A stretch of 64,000 nt of DNA from positions 124,001-188,000 of the forward strand of contig QORU01000010.1 of the NCBI GenBank assembly GCA_003574785.1. Reading direction: 5' to 3'. Below, in pieces: positions 20,207 to 28,220 of the stretch. This DNA is from Taklimakanibacter deserti. Its GTDB lineage: Bacteria > Pseudomonadota > Alphaproteobacteria > Rhizobiales > Aestuariivirgaceae. The notes under the pieces are model-generated. The model had not been told where the DNA came from, ran no database searches, and was given only the letters and a program-made list of their open reading frames with translations. Made by a program: the position numbers and the translations under genes. Every line of letters begins with the position of its first letter. Within the stretch, counting starts at the first letter, position 1.

Positions 20207-21051
20207 CCTTTCATCATGCCGTCCGCAAAACCGCGGATGATCTGGTTGCGAAACAGGACGGCGAGCAGGATGACCGGTGCTACGCTGATAACGGCCGCCG
20301 CCATCATCTGCCCGAACACGGTCTGATACTGGCCGGCGAAGTTGGCGATCACCAAAGGCACCGTCTGCGCCTGTTGGCGCGTCAGGATGAGCGCGAAGAA
20401 GAACTCGTTCCAGGCCTCGACGAAGGCGAAGACCGCGGCGGCACTCAGGGGTGGCAGCGAGATCGGCAAGACGATGTGCCAGAAAGTAGCGAAGGTGCCG
20501 GCGCCATCGATGGCGGCGGCCTTCTCGATGCCGGCCGGAATGCCTAGAAAGAACCCCCGCAGGATCCAGATCACGATTGGCAGGTTGAAGGAAAGATAGA
20601 CGCTGCCGAGCGAGAGCACATTGTCGATGAGGCCCAAACGGCTGATCACGATAAAGAGCGGTATGGCGATGGCGATGCCGGGCAGCATCTGGGTAGCGAG
20701 GATCAGGAAGGAAATGGCATCGGCGCGCGGCACGCTGAGGCGTGCCAGCGCATAGGCCGCCGGCGCGCCCAGCGCCAGAGCGAGCGCGGTCGAGAAGAGC
20801 GCGACGATCAGGGAATTGACGATGCCGCGCCCGAGTGCCGCCGCGGCCCCGATGACGGTCGAAAAATTCTCGAATGTGAAGTTCACAAGTGAAAGATCGG
20901 GCGGTTGCGCAATGAGCGCCTTCTGCTCGAGCAGGCTCGACAAAACGAGCCACAGGACCGGCGCCGCCGACCACAGCACGAACAAAGCGAGGCCGAGCGC
21001 GATGAAGGCCTGGCGCAAAGGGCCGCCATGCTGAAGCCTGGCGAAGCTCAT
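20203..21051 (-). CDS. ABC importer permease 2, CUT1 family (MalG-like)
   Basis: 282 aa, six membrane segments, EAA loop EKAAAIDGAGTFATFWHIVLP (residues about 185-205). ATG 21051 overlaps the stop of permease 1 (ATGA) and gives the expected N-terminus MSFARLQHGGPLRQAF; the longer frame to 21792 is spurious. Its stop overlaps the GTG start of the ATPase. Confidence 0.9.
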   Translation of the reverse strand: MSFARLQHGGPLRQAFIALGLALFVLWSAAPVLWLVLSSLLEQKALIAQPPDLSLVNFTFENFSTVIGAAAALGRGIVNSLIVALFSTALALALGAPAAYALARLSVPRADAISFLILATQMLPGIAIAIPLFIVISRLGLIDNVLSLGSVYLSFNLPIVIWILRGFFLGIPAGIEKAAAIDGAGTFATFWHIVLPISLPPLSAAAVFAFVEAWNEFFFALILTRQQAQTVPLVIANFAGQYQTVFGQMMAAAVISVAPVILLAVLFRNQIIRGFADGMMKG

Positions 21052-21953
21052 CGGGCACCCCGCGGCTCGCGCGGCCAGAGCAGCCAGACATAAAGGGCGG
21101 CGAGCAGGAAGGTCAGCGCAAAAATGATGTTGGCGATGGCCGAGCCGTAGCCCAGATCGAGGAAATTGAAGGTGACACGGTAGGCGAGAAAATTGAGAAG
21201 CACGGTCGCGTCCGCAGGTCCGCCTCGTGTCAGCACGAAGACCAGATCGAAGACGCGCAACGACCAGATCGTCTGCAGCACGACGGCGATGGCGCTCACG
21301 CCGCGCATCGTCGGCAGCGTGATATTGAGGAAGCTCTGCCAGGGACCTGCGCCATCCATATAGGCGGCGCGATAGAGCGATTGCGGCACGCGCTGGAGGC
21401 CGGCCAGCATCAGCAGCGCCACGAAAGGCACCGACTTCCAGACATCGACGATCAGGAGGAAATTCAAAGCCGAGAAAGGCGTCCCGAGCCAGACCTGATA
21501 ATTGTCGATCAGGCCCATCGACGTGAGAAGCCCGTTGAGGACCCCGTAATTGGCGTTGAGGATCCATTTCCACAAGACGGCATTGGCGACGGGGGCGATC
21601 GCCCAGGGCACGATCAGCAGGATGCGGTAGAGACCCGAACGGCCCAGCGGATGATTGAGAAGCAAGGCGACGCCGAGGCTGATCAGCGTCACCAGCACCA
21701 CTTCCATGAAAGAGAAATAGGCGGTGTTGAGCGCCGCCTTCCAGAACACGGCATCGCCGAAGAGGCGCTGGAAATTGCCAAGGCCGACCCATTCCTGCAG
21801 CACTTCGCCGCCGGCAAGCTGCACGCGCTGCAAGGCGAGCAGGATCGAAGCGACGATCGGATAGAAGAGGATCACCACCAGCACGAGCAAGGCCGGCGCG
21901 ACGAAGAACAATCCCGTCCTTCGCCGCTTTTCTTCGAATGTGGTCGTCGTCAC
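21048..21953 (-). CDS. ABC importer permease 1, CUT1 family (MalF-like)
   Basis: 301 aa, six membrane segments beginning FFVAPALLVLVVILFYPIVAS, EAA loop YRAAYMDGAGPWQSFLNITLP. Lies 35 bases after the binding-protein gene. Forms the channel with the MalG-like partner; inner membrane. Confidence 0.9.
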   Translation of the reverse strand: MTTTTFEEKRRRTGLFFVAPALLVLVVILFYPIVASILLALQRVQLAGGEVLQEWVGLGNFQRLFGDAVFWKAALNTAYFSFMEVVLVTLISLGVALLLNHPLGRSGLYRILLIVPWAIAPVANAVLWKWILNANYGVLNGLLTSMGLIDNYQVWLGTPFSALNFLLIVDVWKSVPFVALLMLAGLQRVPQSLYRAAYMDGAGPWQSFLNITLPTMRGVSAIAVVLQTIWSLRVFDLVFVLTRGGPADATVLLNFLAYRVTFNFLDLGYGSAIANIIFALTFLLAALYVWLLWPREPRGAR

Positions 21954-21988
21954 GGCTGCCCCCGCGCGCGCATACGCAAGTTTCGCGC

Positions 21989-23275
21989 TCAGCCGCGCCG
22001 CTTGACGATGGCGGTCACCGCCTCAGACGCATCGGCGATGGCCTGGGCCGCCGTCTTGTTGCCCTGCAGCGCCTTCTGCACCTCGGTGCCGACCGCGACC
22101 GTCACCTGGTTGTAGTCGGCGGTGACGAAGCTGTCATAGGGATGCTTCGCCTGGTCGAGCACGACCGCCGCGTTGGGCGCCTTGGCCTGCACTTCGGGAT
22201 CGGCCAGCACCGAGAGGCGGATCGGCAGCCAGCCGGTGTCCAGCACCTGGCGCTTCTGCACCTCGGCATCGAGATAGAACTCGATGAGCTTCTGCGCCTT
22301 CTCCTGGTTCTTGCTCGCCTTGGTAATGGTCCAGGCATCGGTGCCGTCAATCGAGGCGCTGCCCTTGGGTCCTGCCGGCAGCACGGCGCTCGCCAGCTTG
22401 CCGACGATCTGCGATTGCTTGGGATCGCTGCCGGCATTCCACATGAAGGGCCAGTTCATCATCATCCCGGCGCGGCCGGCCAGAAGAACATTGGTCGCGT
22501 CATTGATGCCGGCATAGGAAATGGAACCAGGATCGGTCGAGGGCATGAGATCGACCATCATCTGCAACGCGGCCACACCTTCATCGCTCTTGAACACCGG
22601 CAGGCCGTCCTCGCCATACATCTTGCCGCCGGCCTGCTGCAGGAACACCATCCAGTAGCTCGCCGTGCCGCCGATACCGGCCGGATCGCCGTAATTCAGC
22701 ACGAAGCCGAAGCGGCCGTCCTTCGTCAGTTCCTTGGCGCAGGCCTTGAGCTCGTCCCAGCTCTTGGGCGGCTCCTTGAAACCCGCCTGCTCCAGCTGCT
22801 CCTTGTTGTAGAAGAGTGTGAGGAGCGAGAGCGTGAAGACGGCGCCATAGCGCTTGCCGTCGATCGTGGTGGTGGCGAAGCTCGAAGGCGGCAGGTCGTC
22901 GACCAGGGCCTTCGGCAGACTGTCGGCATAGGGCGTCAGGAAGGACTGGAATTCCGGCACCCAGCCGCAATTGTAGGTGATATCCCAGGGAGCGGCGCCC
23001 GAGGCGAAGGCCGTCGCCATGCGGTCATGGAGCTGCGGCCAGGCCAGCATCTCGTAGGAGACGGTGGCGCCATTGTCGGCCTGCCATTTGGCGAAAGCCT
23101 CCTCCGAAAATTTGGCGGCGCCCGGCGGTGCCGGATCGGGCGGCAGCGGCGAGAAGACATTGAGCGTTGCCGACTGCGCCCGGGCCTGGCTCGCCAGGAA
23201 ACCCGGCAGTGCCGCTGCGGCGCCGGCCATGGCTCCCGCTTTCAGGACATGCCGGCGGCTGAAATTATGGACCAT
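21989..23275 (-). CDS. Extracellular solute-binding protein family 1 (Tat-exported)
   Basis: 428 aa. The leader MVHNFSRRHVLKAGAMAGAA carries a twin-arginine motif (SRRHVLK), so export should be by Tat; cleavage is near the AQA/RAQS segment at about residue 34. The mature protein has the CUT1 binding-protein fold (GKRYGAVFTLSLLTLFYNKE; FYLDAEVQKR). ATG 23275 follows GGGAGGTTCAG. First gene of the operon and 117 bases from the divergent ROK regulator. A sugar or sugar derivative is the expected ligand by family. Confidence 0.9.
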   Translation of the reverse strand: MVHNFSRRHVLKAGAMAGAAAALPGFLASQARAQSATLNVFSPLPPDPAPPGAAKFSEEAFAKWQADNGATVSYEMLAWPQLHDRMATAFASGAAPWDITYNCGWVPEFQSFLTPYADSLPKALVDDLPPSSFATTTIDGKRYGAVFTLSLLTLFYNKEQLEQAGFKEPPKSWDELKACAKELTKDGRFGFVLNYGDPAGIGGTASYWMVFLQQAGGKMYGEDGLPVFKSDEGVAALQMMVDLMPSTDPGSISYAGINDATNVLLAGRAGMMMNWPFMWNAGSDPKQSQIVGKLASAVLPAGPKGSASIDGTDAWTITKASKNQEKAQKLIEFYLDAEVQKRQVLDTGWLPIRLSVLADPEVQAKAPNAAVVLDQAKHPYDSFVTADYNQVTVAVGTEVQKALQGNKTAAQAIADASEAVTAIVKRRG

Positions 23276-23337
23276 CTGAACCTCCCTGTTCTCTTTGTTG
23301 GCGAATAAGGTTTGACGCCTCGGCGAAGGGCTGTCAA

Positions 23338-23368
23338 TAATTATTCAGTCATTCTGACTTACTAATTA
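23338..23368. promoter_or_regulatory. 31-bp near-perfect palindrome, probable ROK operator
   Basis: In the 117-base gap between the divergent binding-protein and ROK genes lies TAATTA (23338-23343), then AGTCA (23347-23351), a 3-base centre TTC, TGACT (23355-23359) and TAATTA (23363-23368). Of the 14 arm pairs only two are mismatched. The surrounding 40 bases are A/T-rich unlike the rest of the window. NagC/Mlc/XylR-type ROK repressors bind long A/T-rich palindromes of this design, so this is the likely autoregulatory and operon operator. Confidence 0.7.
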
Positions 23369-23392
23369 AATTGCCTTGCAGGAAAAAGACTT

Positions 23393-24571
23393 ATGCTGAC
23401 CGCCACCAATGTTGTGAAAGCCAAGCTCATCAATCTGTGGGTGGTCTTCGACACGATCCGGATGAATAGCGGGATTTCCCGATCGGGCATCGCGGATCAG
23501 ACCGGCTTGTCGAAGCAGGCGAGCTCCGATCTGGTGGACGAGCTGATCGCCTTGCAGTTCGTTGAGGAAACGAAGGTGGCCAAGCGGCGCGTCGGCAAGC
23601 CGCCGACACCGCTCGGCATCAATCCCAATGGCGCCTATTCGCTCGGCTTCCATGTCGATGTCGGGCAGATGTCCGCCATCGCCGTCAATCTCGCGGGCGA
23701 GGTGCTGCATCGCGAGGACCGCCCGCTCGATGATCTCGAGCCCCAGCATGCGGTGATCGAGCTCGAGCGCGCGGCGAAGACGCTGATGGCGGCGACCGAA
23801 ATCCCGCAGGACCACTTCCTGGGGATCGGGCTCGCAACACCCGGTCCTTTCGCAGTCAAGGGCCTGAGCCCGCCGCGTCTGCCGGGCTGGGACGGCCTCG
23901 CTCTGCGCGGCCTGCTGCATGACGCGACCGGCCTTCCCGTATCGCTCGCCAATGACGGCCAATGCGCCATCGTCGCCGAATGGCGGTTCGGCGAGGCGGC
24001 GCGGCGCCTCACCAATTTCGTCTATGTCTATTTCGGCATCGGCGTCGGCAGCGGCGTCATGATCCACAGTGCCGCCTTTGGCGGGGCCGCCGGCAATGCC
24101 GGCGAGATCGGCCATATCACGGTCGTGCCCAACGGCCATGACTGCATCTGCGGCAAGCGCGGCTGCCTCGAAACCTATGTGTCGGTCGACTCCGCCTTGC
24201 GCCATCTCGCGGCCAAGGGCATCGAGATCGAAACCATGGCTGAATTCGCAACCCGCCTCGGTCCGAACGATCCTCTGATCGAGGACTGGATCGGGGCCGG
24301 CATCGAGCCCTTGCGCAACGGCCTCAATGCCATCGAGAACATGCTCGATCCGCAATCGATCATGATCGGCGGCAATGCGCCGGACTGGCTGATCGACACG
24401 TTCATGGCGCGGGTCGAGCCTCTGCTCCCTTCCGTCGGCCGGGTGGAGCGCACCTTGCCGCGCATCATGAAGAGCGGCCTCCGCGCCGATGCCGTCGCGC
24501 GCGGCGCCGCCGTCCTGCCTCTCCTCGCCACGCTCAACCCGCTCTATCGCGAGCTCAATCCTTATGTGTGA
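23393..24571 (+). CDS. ROK-family transcriptional regulator
   Basis: 392 aa. N-terminal winged helix (ISRSGIADQTGLSKQASSDLVDEL, about residues 28-51) fused to a ROK sugar-kinase-like domain with LGIGLATPGPF, GNAGEIGHITV and the zinc motif CICGKRGC, characteristic of ROK repressors/kinases. ATG 23393 is preceded by CAGGAAAAAGACTT. Divergent from the CUT1 importer operon and flanked by a long palindrome, so it most likely represses that operon and itself until the imported sugar, or its phosphate, binds. Confidence 0.9.
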   Translation: MLTATNVVKAKLINLWVVFDTIRMNSGISRSGIADQTGLSKQASSDLVDELIALQFVEETKVAKRRVGKPPTPLGINPNGAYSLGFHVDVGQMSAIAVNLAGEVLHREDRPLDDLEPQHAVIELERAAKTLMAATEIPQDHFLGIGLATPGPFAVKGLSPPRLPGWDGLALRGLLHDATGLPVSLANDGQCAIVAEWRFGEAARRLTNFVYVYFGIGVGSGVMIHSAAFGGAAGNAGEIGHITVVPNGHDCICGKRGCLETYVSVDSALRHLAAKGIEIETMAEFATRLGPNDPLIEDWIGAGIEPLRNGLNAIENMLDPQSIMIGGNAPDWLIDTFMARVEPLLPSVGRVERTLPRIMKSGLRADAVARGAAVLPLLATLNPLYRELNPYV

Positions 24572-24622
24572 GCCGACGGATTCCCGATAGCGCGTCCGTC
24601 TTCCTCGCAGCGGGAGGGCGGC

Positions 24623-24865
24623 ATGGGCATAGAAAATCCGACTGAAACCGTGATCGGCATATTGGACATGATCGATGAGGTCCGCGGCAAGGTGGCGGAC
24701 ACGCCTCTGGCGGCTTTCCCCTGGCGGCCGCTTTCACCGGCCGCGGCAGATGACGTTGTCGAGCTCTCGCATGACGCGATGGTATACTGCGATGACCTCA
24801 TCGAAGCGGTGATCGTGGTCACCGTCGTGTCCATGCTGATCGCCGCACGGGAAGGCCTGGCTTGA
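24623..24865 (+). CDS. Small hypothetical protein
   Basis: 80 aa, no family recognised. Supported by a good ribosome site (GGGAGG at 24612-24617, 5 bases before the ATG) and by filling the space between the ROK gene and the convergent regulator gene. Acidic N-terminal half (ETVIGILDMIDEVRG) and a hydrophobic C-terminal helix (AVIVVTVVSMLIAA) that could touch or cross the membrane. It may be cotranscribed with the ROK gene, 51 bases upstream. Could still be chance coding. Confidence 0.45.
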   Translation: MGIENPTETVIGILDMIDEVRGKVADTPLAAFPWRPLSPAAADDVVELSHDAMVYCDDLIEAVIVVTVVSMLIAAREGLA

Positions 24866-24873
24866 GGGCCGCT

Positions 24874-25674
24874 TCAGACGGCCTGCGGACTATAGACGAC
24901 CACCGAAAGGTCTCCCGCCAGGCCCTTCGGTTGCAGGGGAGCATAGGTGAGGTCGATCATGCCGAGCTTGGGATGACGCATCCGTTTGACGCGCAGTCTT
25001 GGCGCATCGACCTCGCCGGCACTCCATAGCGCGGCAAAATCCGCGCTGTCGCAGCTGAGCTTGCGCGTCAGGGCTTCGAGCTCTTCGGCGCCCGCATAGC
25101 GCGCCGTGTCGGCGCGGAACTGGGCGACCGAGGAGGCGGCGAGGCAGCTCCACTCGACGAACAGCCGCCGCCAATCCGGCCAGAGGAAGATCATCCGCAA
25201 GATATTGCGATCGGCGGGCGCAACCGACGCGAAATCCCCGAGCATCTCCTTGGCCGGCTCATTCCAGGCGAGCACGTCCCAGCGTCCGTTCAGGACGTAA
25301 GCTGGCTGGTGTAGGCCTTCCGTCCACGCTTTCAGCGCCTGCGGCACGGCATGAGAAAAACGCCTGCCCCACCGGGCGGATGCCTCGGGCCTCGCCAGCA
25401 TCATCAAATGGCCTCGCTCGCTCTCGCTGAGCAAGAGCGCATCGGCCAGATGCTCCAGCACTTCGCTCGACGGCTTGATCTCGCGTCCCTGCTCCAGCCA
25501 GGTGTACCAGGTCGGGCTGATGCCCGCCCGCTGCGCCACCTCCTCGCGCAAGAGACCGCGGGCGCGCCGGTGCCGCGCGGGACGCATGCCGATTTTTTCG
25601 GGCGCGATCGCCGCGCGCCTGGCTTTCAGGAAAAGCGCCAGCTCGGCGCGGCGCTGAAGGTCGGGATCGGCCAT
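24874..25674 (-). CDS. XRE-family regulator with MmyB-like ligand-binding domain
   Basis: 266 aa. N-terminal helix-turn-helix (RGLLREEVAQRAGISPTWYTWLEQGR, about residues 40-65) and a C-terminal MmyB domain with its hallmarks WDVLAWNEPAKEMLGDF, RNILRMIFLWPDWRRLF and the LRVKRMRHPKLGMIDLTY segment. MmyB regulators generally control a divergently transcribed oxidoreductase-like gene; here the divergent neighbour is a VOC protein. I choose ATG 25674 (MADPDLQRRAELALFL); the frame is open to 25791, but that would overlap the neighbour's start. Confidence 0.85.
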   Translation of the reverse strand: MADPDLQRRAELALFLKARRAAIAPEKIGMRPARHRRARGLLREEVAQRAGISPTWYTWLEQGREIKPSSEVLEHLADALLLSESERGHLMMLARPEASARWGRRFSHAVPQALKAWTEGLHQPAYVLNGRWDVLAWNEPAKEMLGDFASVAPADRNILRMIFLWPDWRRLFVEWSCLAASSVAQFRADTARYAGAEELEALTRKLSCDSADFAALWSAGEVDAPRLRVKRMRHPKLGMIDLTYAPLQPKGLAGDLSVVVYSPQAV

Positions 25675-25759
25675 GGCGAGGGTGGTAGTGCCAATACCAG
25701 CATCACTACTGGTCTGGCTCGCTTCGACGCTGTCGCTAGTTTCGTGGGGCACTGCAACC
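25675..25759. promoter_or_regulatory. Divergent promoter region with short inverted repeats
   Basis: The 85 bases between the MmyB-type regulator and the VOC gene contain GTAGTG 25685-25690 paired with CACTAC 25704-25709, overlapping CCAG 25697-25700 paired with CTGG 25709-25712. These are candidate binding sites for the regulator. Short repeats of this size arise by chance, so confidence is low. Confidence 0.3.
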
Positions 25760-26212
25760 ATGGAATTTCCCTTCATGACCGACACCCACACCCCGCCTCA
25801 CAGCCGCCCGCCCTTTTCCGGCCATCCGCTGCGCGCCATTCGCGCTTTAGACTATACCATCCTGTTCGCGCGCGACATGGCAGCCATGCGCCGGTTCTAC
25901 GCCGAAGTGATGCGCTTCGAGCATTATTTCGAGCTCCTGAACGGCGATTGGGTCGAATATCGCGTCGGCGGCAACATCCTCGCCCTGTGCAAACCCGGCC
26001 TCGTCATCCCCGATGCCACCTTGCCGATCGGGACCGCCGCGACACATCTCGCCTTTCGCGTGCGGCGGGAAGAGGTCGATGCGGCCGAAGCGGCGCTTCG
26101 CGCCGAGGGCGTCGCCATCGTTTCGCCATCAACGGACCAGCCTTGGGCCCATCGCACCCTGTTCTTTCGCGATCCCGATGGAAACCTGCTCGAGATCTAT
26201 GCCGACATCTGA
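25760..26212 (+). CDS. VOC-family (glyoxalase/bleomycin-resistance fold) protein
   Basis: About 150 aa from ATG 25760 (MEFPFMTDTHTPP), or 145 aa from ATG 25775; the frame is open from 25673 but that would run through the regulator's start. Single VOC domain: ALDYTILFARDMAAMRRFYAEVMRF at the start and TLFFRDPDGNLLEIYADI at the end, where the final Glu is a conserved metal ligand. Substrate unknown. Its 3' end overlaps the convergent glycosyltransferase gene by 16 bases. Confidence 0.82.
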   Translation: MEFPFMTDTHTPPHSRPPFSGHPLRAIRALDYTILFARDMAAMRRFYAEVMRFEHYFELLNGDWVEYRVGGNILALCKPGLVIPDATLPIGTAATHLAFRVRREEVDAAEAALRAEGVAIVSPSTDQPWAHRTLFFRDPDGNLLEIYADI

Positions 26213-27138
26213 GGTTGCCAGCCGTCGGCGAAATGCTGCGTCTCGAGGAAAGACCACAGGCGCCGGCGGAAGTCCTGATTCACCGGCTCGTAGTGATTGT
26301 CGACGGGCTCGACATCGGGAAAATCGGGCCAGGGCGAGATCGCGAACCAGTCCCTGAACGCATGCGCATAGCGCGGGTCGCCGACCCATCCCCTTTGCCA
26401 GGGCTTCGGCCGGTTGACGAAATGATAGACATTGGGTCGGATCTCTTCCTCGAGATCGAGGCTCATGAAGTCGCCCATGAAATTGAAGCGCGGCGAGAGC
26501 CGGACGAAACCGCCTTTGAGCAGCGCATTAAGCGCGCTCTGCTCGAAGCGCAGGCAGAGCTTCGGGTTGGCCGCGATGAAGCGCAAGGTGCGCTCGCCCA
26601 TCTCAGCCTTGGTCCACAGCGCCCGGTCGATGACGGTGAGGCCGTTGTTGAAATAAAGCGTATCGGGCGTCATGCCGAGGCTGGCGCGATAGGCCTGGAA
26701 TTCCTCCGCCAGATGGCCGCCGAAATCCATATAGGAGATCATGTCGGTCGCGGCGGCGAGAACAGCGCCCTCGAGGTCGAGCGAGATCAGCGGCGCCAGC
26801 CCCTCATTCACGATCATCATGTCGGAATCGACCGGGATGATGCGGTCATACTGCGCCGGCAGGACGCGATCGAGAAACAGCCGGCGCGTGATCGCATGCT
26901 CGCCATTGTTGTTGGAGGGGAGTTTGCGGGTGACATCGTCGAAGGAAGTGACGGCGAGCTTGAGCCGCTTCCTTATGGTTTCGTCGATCTCCTCGAAGCG
27001 CGGCCAGACATCCGTCTCTTCGCAAACGAGGAAGAGATCGGCCTCATCAGGCAGACCACAAGCGATGATCTGCGAAGCGACGCAGAGAGCGGGACCGAAG
27101 AAACGCCGGTCGGGTGTCAGGCAAATGGCTGTCGGCAC
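26197..27138 (-). CDS. GT8-like glycosyltransferase family protein
   Basis: 313 aa. TAICLTPDRRFFGPALCVASQI at the N-terminus, a DxD metal/nucleotide-sugar motif in IIPVDSDMMIVNEGL (about residue 100) and FNNGLTVIDRALW resemble GT-A family 8 enzymes. The long open frame to 27378 begins inside the neighbouring methyltransferase gene; GTG 27138, 11 bases after that gene's stop, is the first acceptable start (sequence V-P-T-A-I-C). The donor and acceptor sugars are not evident. Probably cotranscribed with the homocysteine methyltransferase gene. Confidence 0.65.
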   Translation of the reverse strand: MPTAICLTPDRRFFGPALCVASQIIACGLPDEADLFLVCEETDVWPRFEEIDETIRKRLKLAVTSFDDVTRKLPSNNNGEHAITRRLFLDRVLPAQYDRIIPVDSDMMIVNEGLAPLISLDLEGAVLAAATDMISYMDFGGHLAEEFQAYRASLGMTPDTLYFNNGLTVIDRALWTKAEMGERTLRFIAANPKLCLRFEQSALNALLKGGFVRLSPRFNFMGDFMSLDLEEEIRPNVYHFVNRPKPWQRGWVGDPRYAHAFRDWFAISPWPDFPDVEPVDNHYEPVNQDFRRRLWSFLETQHFADGWQPQMSA

Positions 27139-27148
27139 GAGCGGCCGG

Positions 27149-28168
27149 CTAGTCGCGAGCGCGGCGGCGTTCGCGGCGGGCGGCACCTGCAGCGGCGGTG
27201 TCGAAGCCCTTGGCCAGTTCCGACACGGCGCCGAGGCGCGCCTCGATGAGGGCGACGGTCGGGCGCTCCCCCTTGCTGTAAGTCTCGAGCGACTTGCGCA
27301 TGGCAGCCAGGTGCTCCGGGCTCGTGCCGCAGCAGCCGCCGATGATGCGGGCGCCGGCGTCGAGCGCGATGCGCGCATAGTCGGCCATCAGCTCGGGCGT
27401 GCCGGTATAGTGGATATGGCCGTCGACATATTGCGGAATGCCGCAATTGCCCTTGGCGACGACATGCGCATCGGGCCTAGCCGTCGTGATGCCGAGGACG
27501 GTCGCGACGAGTTCTGAGGCGCCGACGCCGCAATTGGCACCGATCGCCACTGGCTTGGTGCTGAGCGTCGTGGTCAGCGTGCCGAAATTCTGCGGCGTGA
27601 TGCCCATCATGGTGCGGCCATTGGTGTCGAAGCTCATGGTGGTCACGATCGGAAGCCCGGCCTGGCCTGCGCCTTCGACCGCGGCGCGCAGCTCTTCTTC
27701 CGACGACATGGTCTCGATCCACAGGACGTCGACGCCGCCCTCCTTCAGGGCCTTGGCCTGCTCGGCGAAAGCGGCGACGCCGTCCGCATGCGAGAGCGAG
27801 CCCAAGGGCTCGAAGATCTCGCCCGTCGGCCCGATGGAGCCGCCGACATAGACCGGCCGCGCCACGGCATCGGCCTCGGCGCGCGCATTCTTGGCGGCCG
27901 CCATATTGATCTCACGCACCTGGTCTTGCGCGTTGTGCAGCTTGAGCCGGTGGCGATTGCCGCCGAAGGTGTTGGTCAGGATGATGTCGGCGCCGGCCTC
28001 GATGAAGCGGCGGTGCAGCGAGCGCACGCGCTCGGGAAATTCGAAATTCCAGATCTCGGGCGCATCGCCCGAGACGAGGCCCATCTGGAAGTAATTGGTG
28101 CCGGTGGCGCCGTCGGCGAGCAGCCAGGGCCGGGAATTCAGGGCTTGAGTAAAGGTCGGATGCGTCAT
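27149..28168 (-). CDS. Homocysteine S-methyltransferase (betaine-homocysteine methyltransferase-like)
   Basis: 339 aa, the pfam S-methyl_trans barrel: LLADGATGTNYFQMGL, ILTNTFGGNRHRL, GANCGVGASEL and GGCCGTSPEHL; the Cys in GANCG and the CC pair in GGCCG are the zinc ligands that activate homocysteine. In rhizobia such single-domain enzymes (Bmt) use betaine as methyl donor; S-methylmethionine is an alternative. ATG 28168 is the start giving MTHPTFTQALNSRPWLL; upstream in-frame residues are not conserved. An A/T-rich inverted repeat precedes the gene. Confidence 0.85.
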   Translation of the reverse strand: MTHPTFTQALNSRPWLLADGATGTNYFQMGLVSGDAPEIWNFEFPERVRSLHRRFIEAGADIILTNTFGGNRHRLKLHNAQDQVREINMAAAKNARAEADAVARPVYVGGSIGPTGEIFEPLGSLSHADGVAAFAEQAKALKEGGVDVLWIETMSSEEELRAAVEGAGQAGLPIVTTMSFDTNGRTMMGITPQNFGTLTTTLSTKPVAIGANCGVGASELVATVLGITTARPDAHVVAKGNCGIPQYVDGHIHYTGTPELMADYARIALDAGARIIGGCCGTSPEHLAAMRKSLETYSKGERPTVALIEARLGAVSELAKGFDTAAAGAARRERRRARD

Positions 28169-28194
28169 CGAAAGGTTTCCCAAGGATACATGAT

Positions 28195-28216
28195 CATATA
28201 AACATATCTTTATATG
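28195..28216. promoter_or_regulatory. 22-bp inverted repeat upstream of the homocysteine methyltransferase gene
   Basis: CATATAAA (28195-28202) and TTTATATG (28209-28216) form a perfect 8-bp inverted repeat around CATATC, 27 bases upstream of ATG 28168 on the minus strand. It is an A/T island in G+C-rich DNA. Size and symmetry suit an ArsR-family homodimer; SahR-type regulators of methionine-cycle genes in alphaproteobacteria are the obvious candidate (inference). Confidence 0.55.
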
Positions 28217-28220
28217 AATT

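Noticed and set aside
19157..21091. Apparent 644-residue ATPase with a long N-terminal extension
   Set aside because: The extra N-terminus is an out-of-frame reading of permease 2. A GTG at 20206 overlapping the permease stop gives a normal 349-residue protein.
25351..27249. 632-codon + strand open frame across three genes
   Set aside because: It spans the MmyB regulator, VOC gene and glycosyltransferase in the wrong frames and lacks any recognisable domain.
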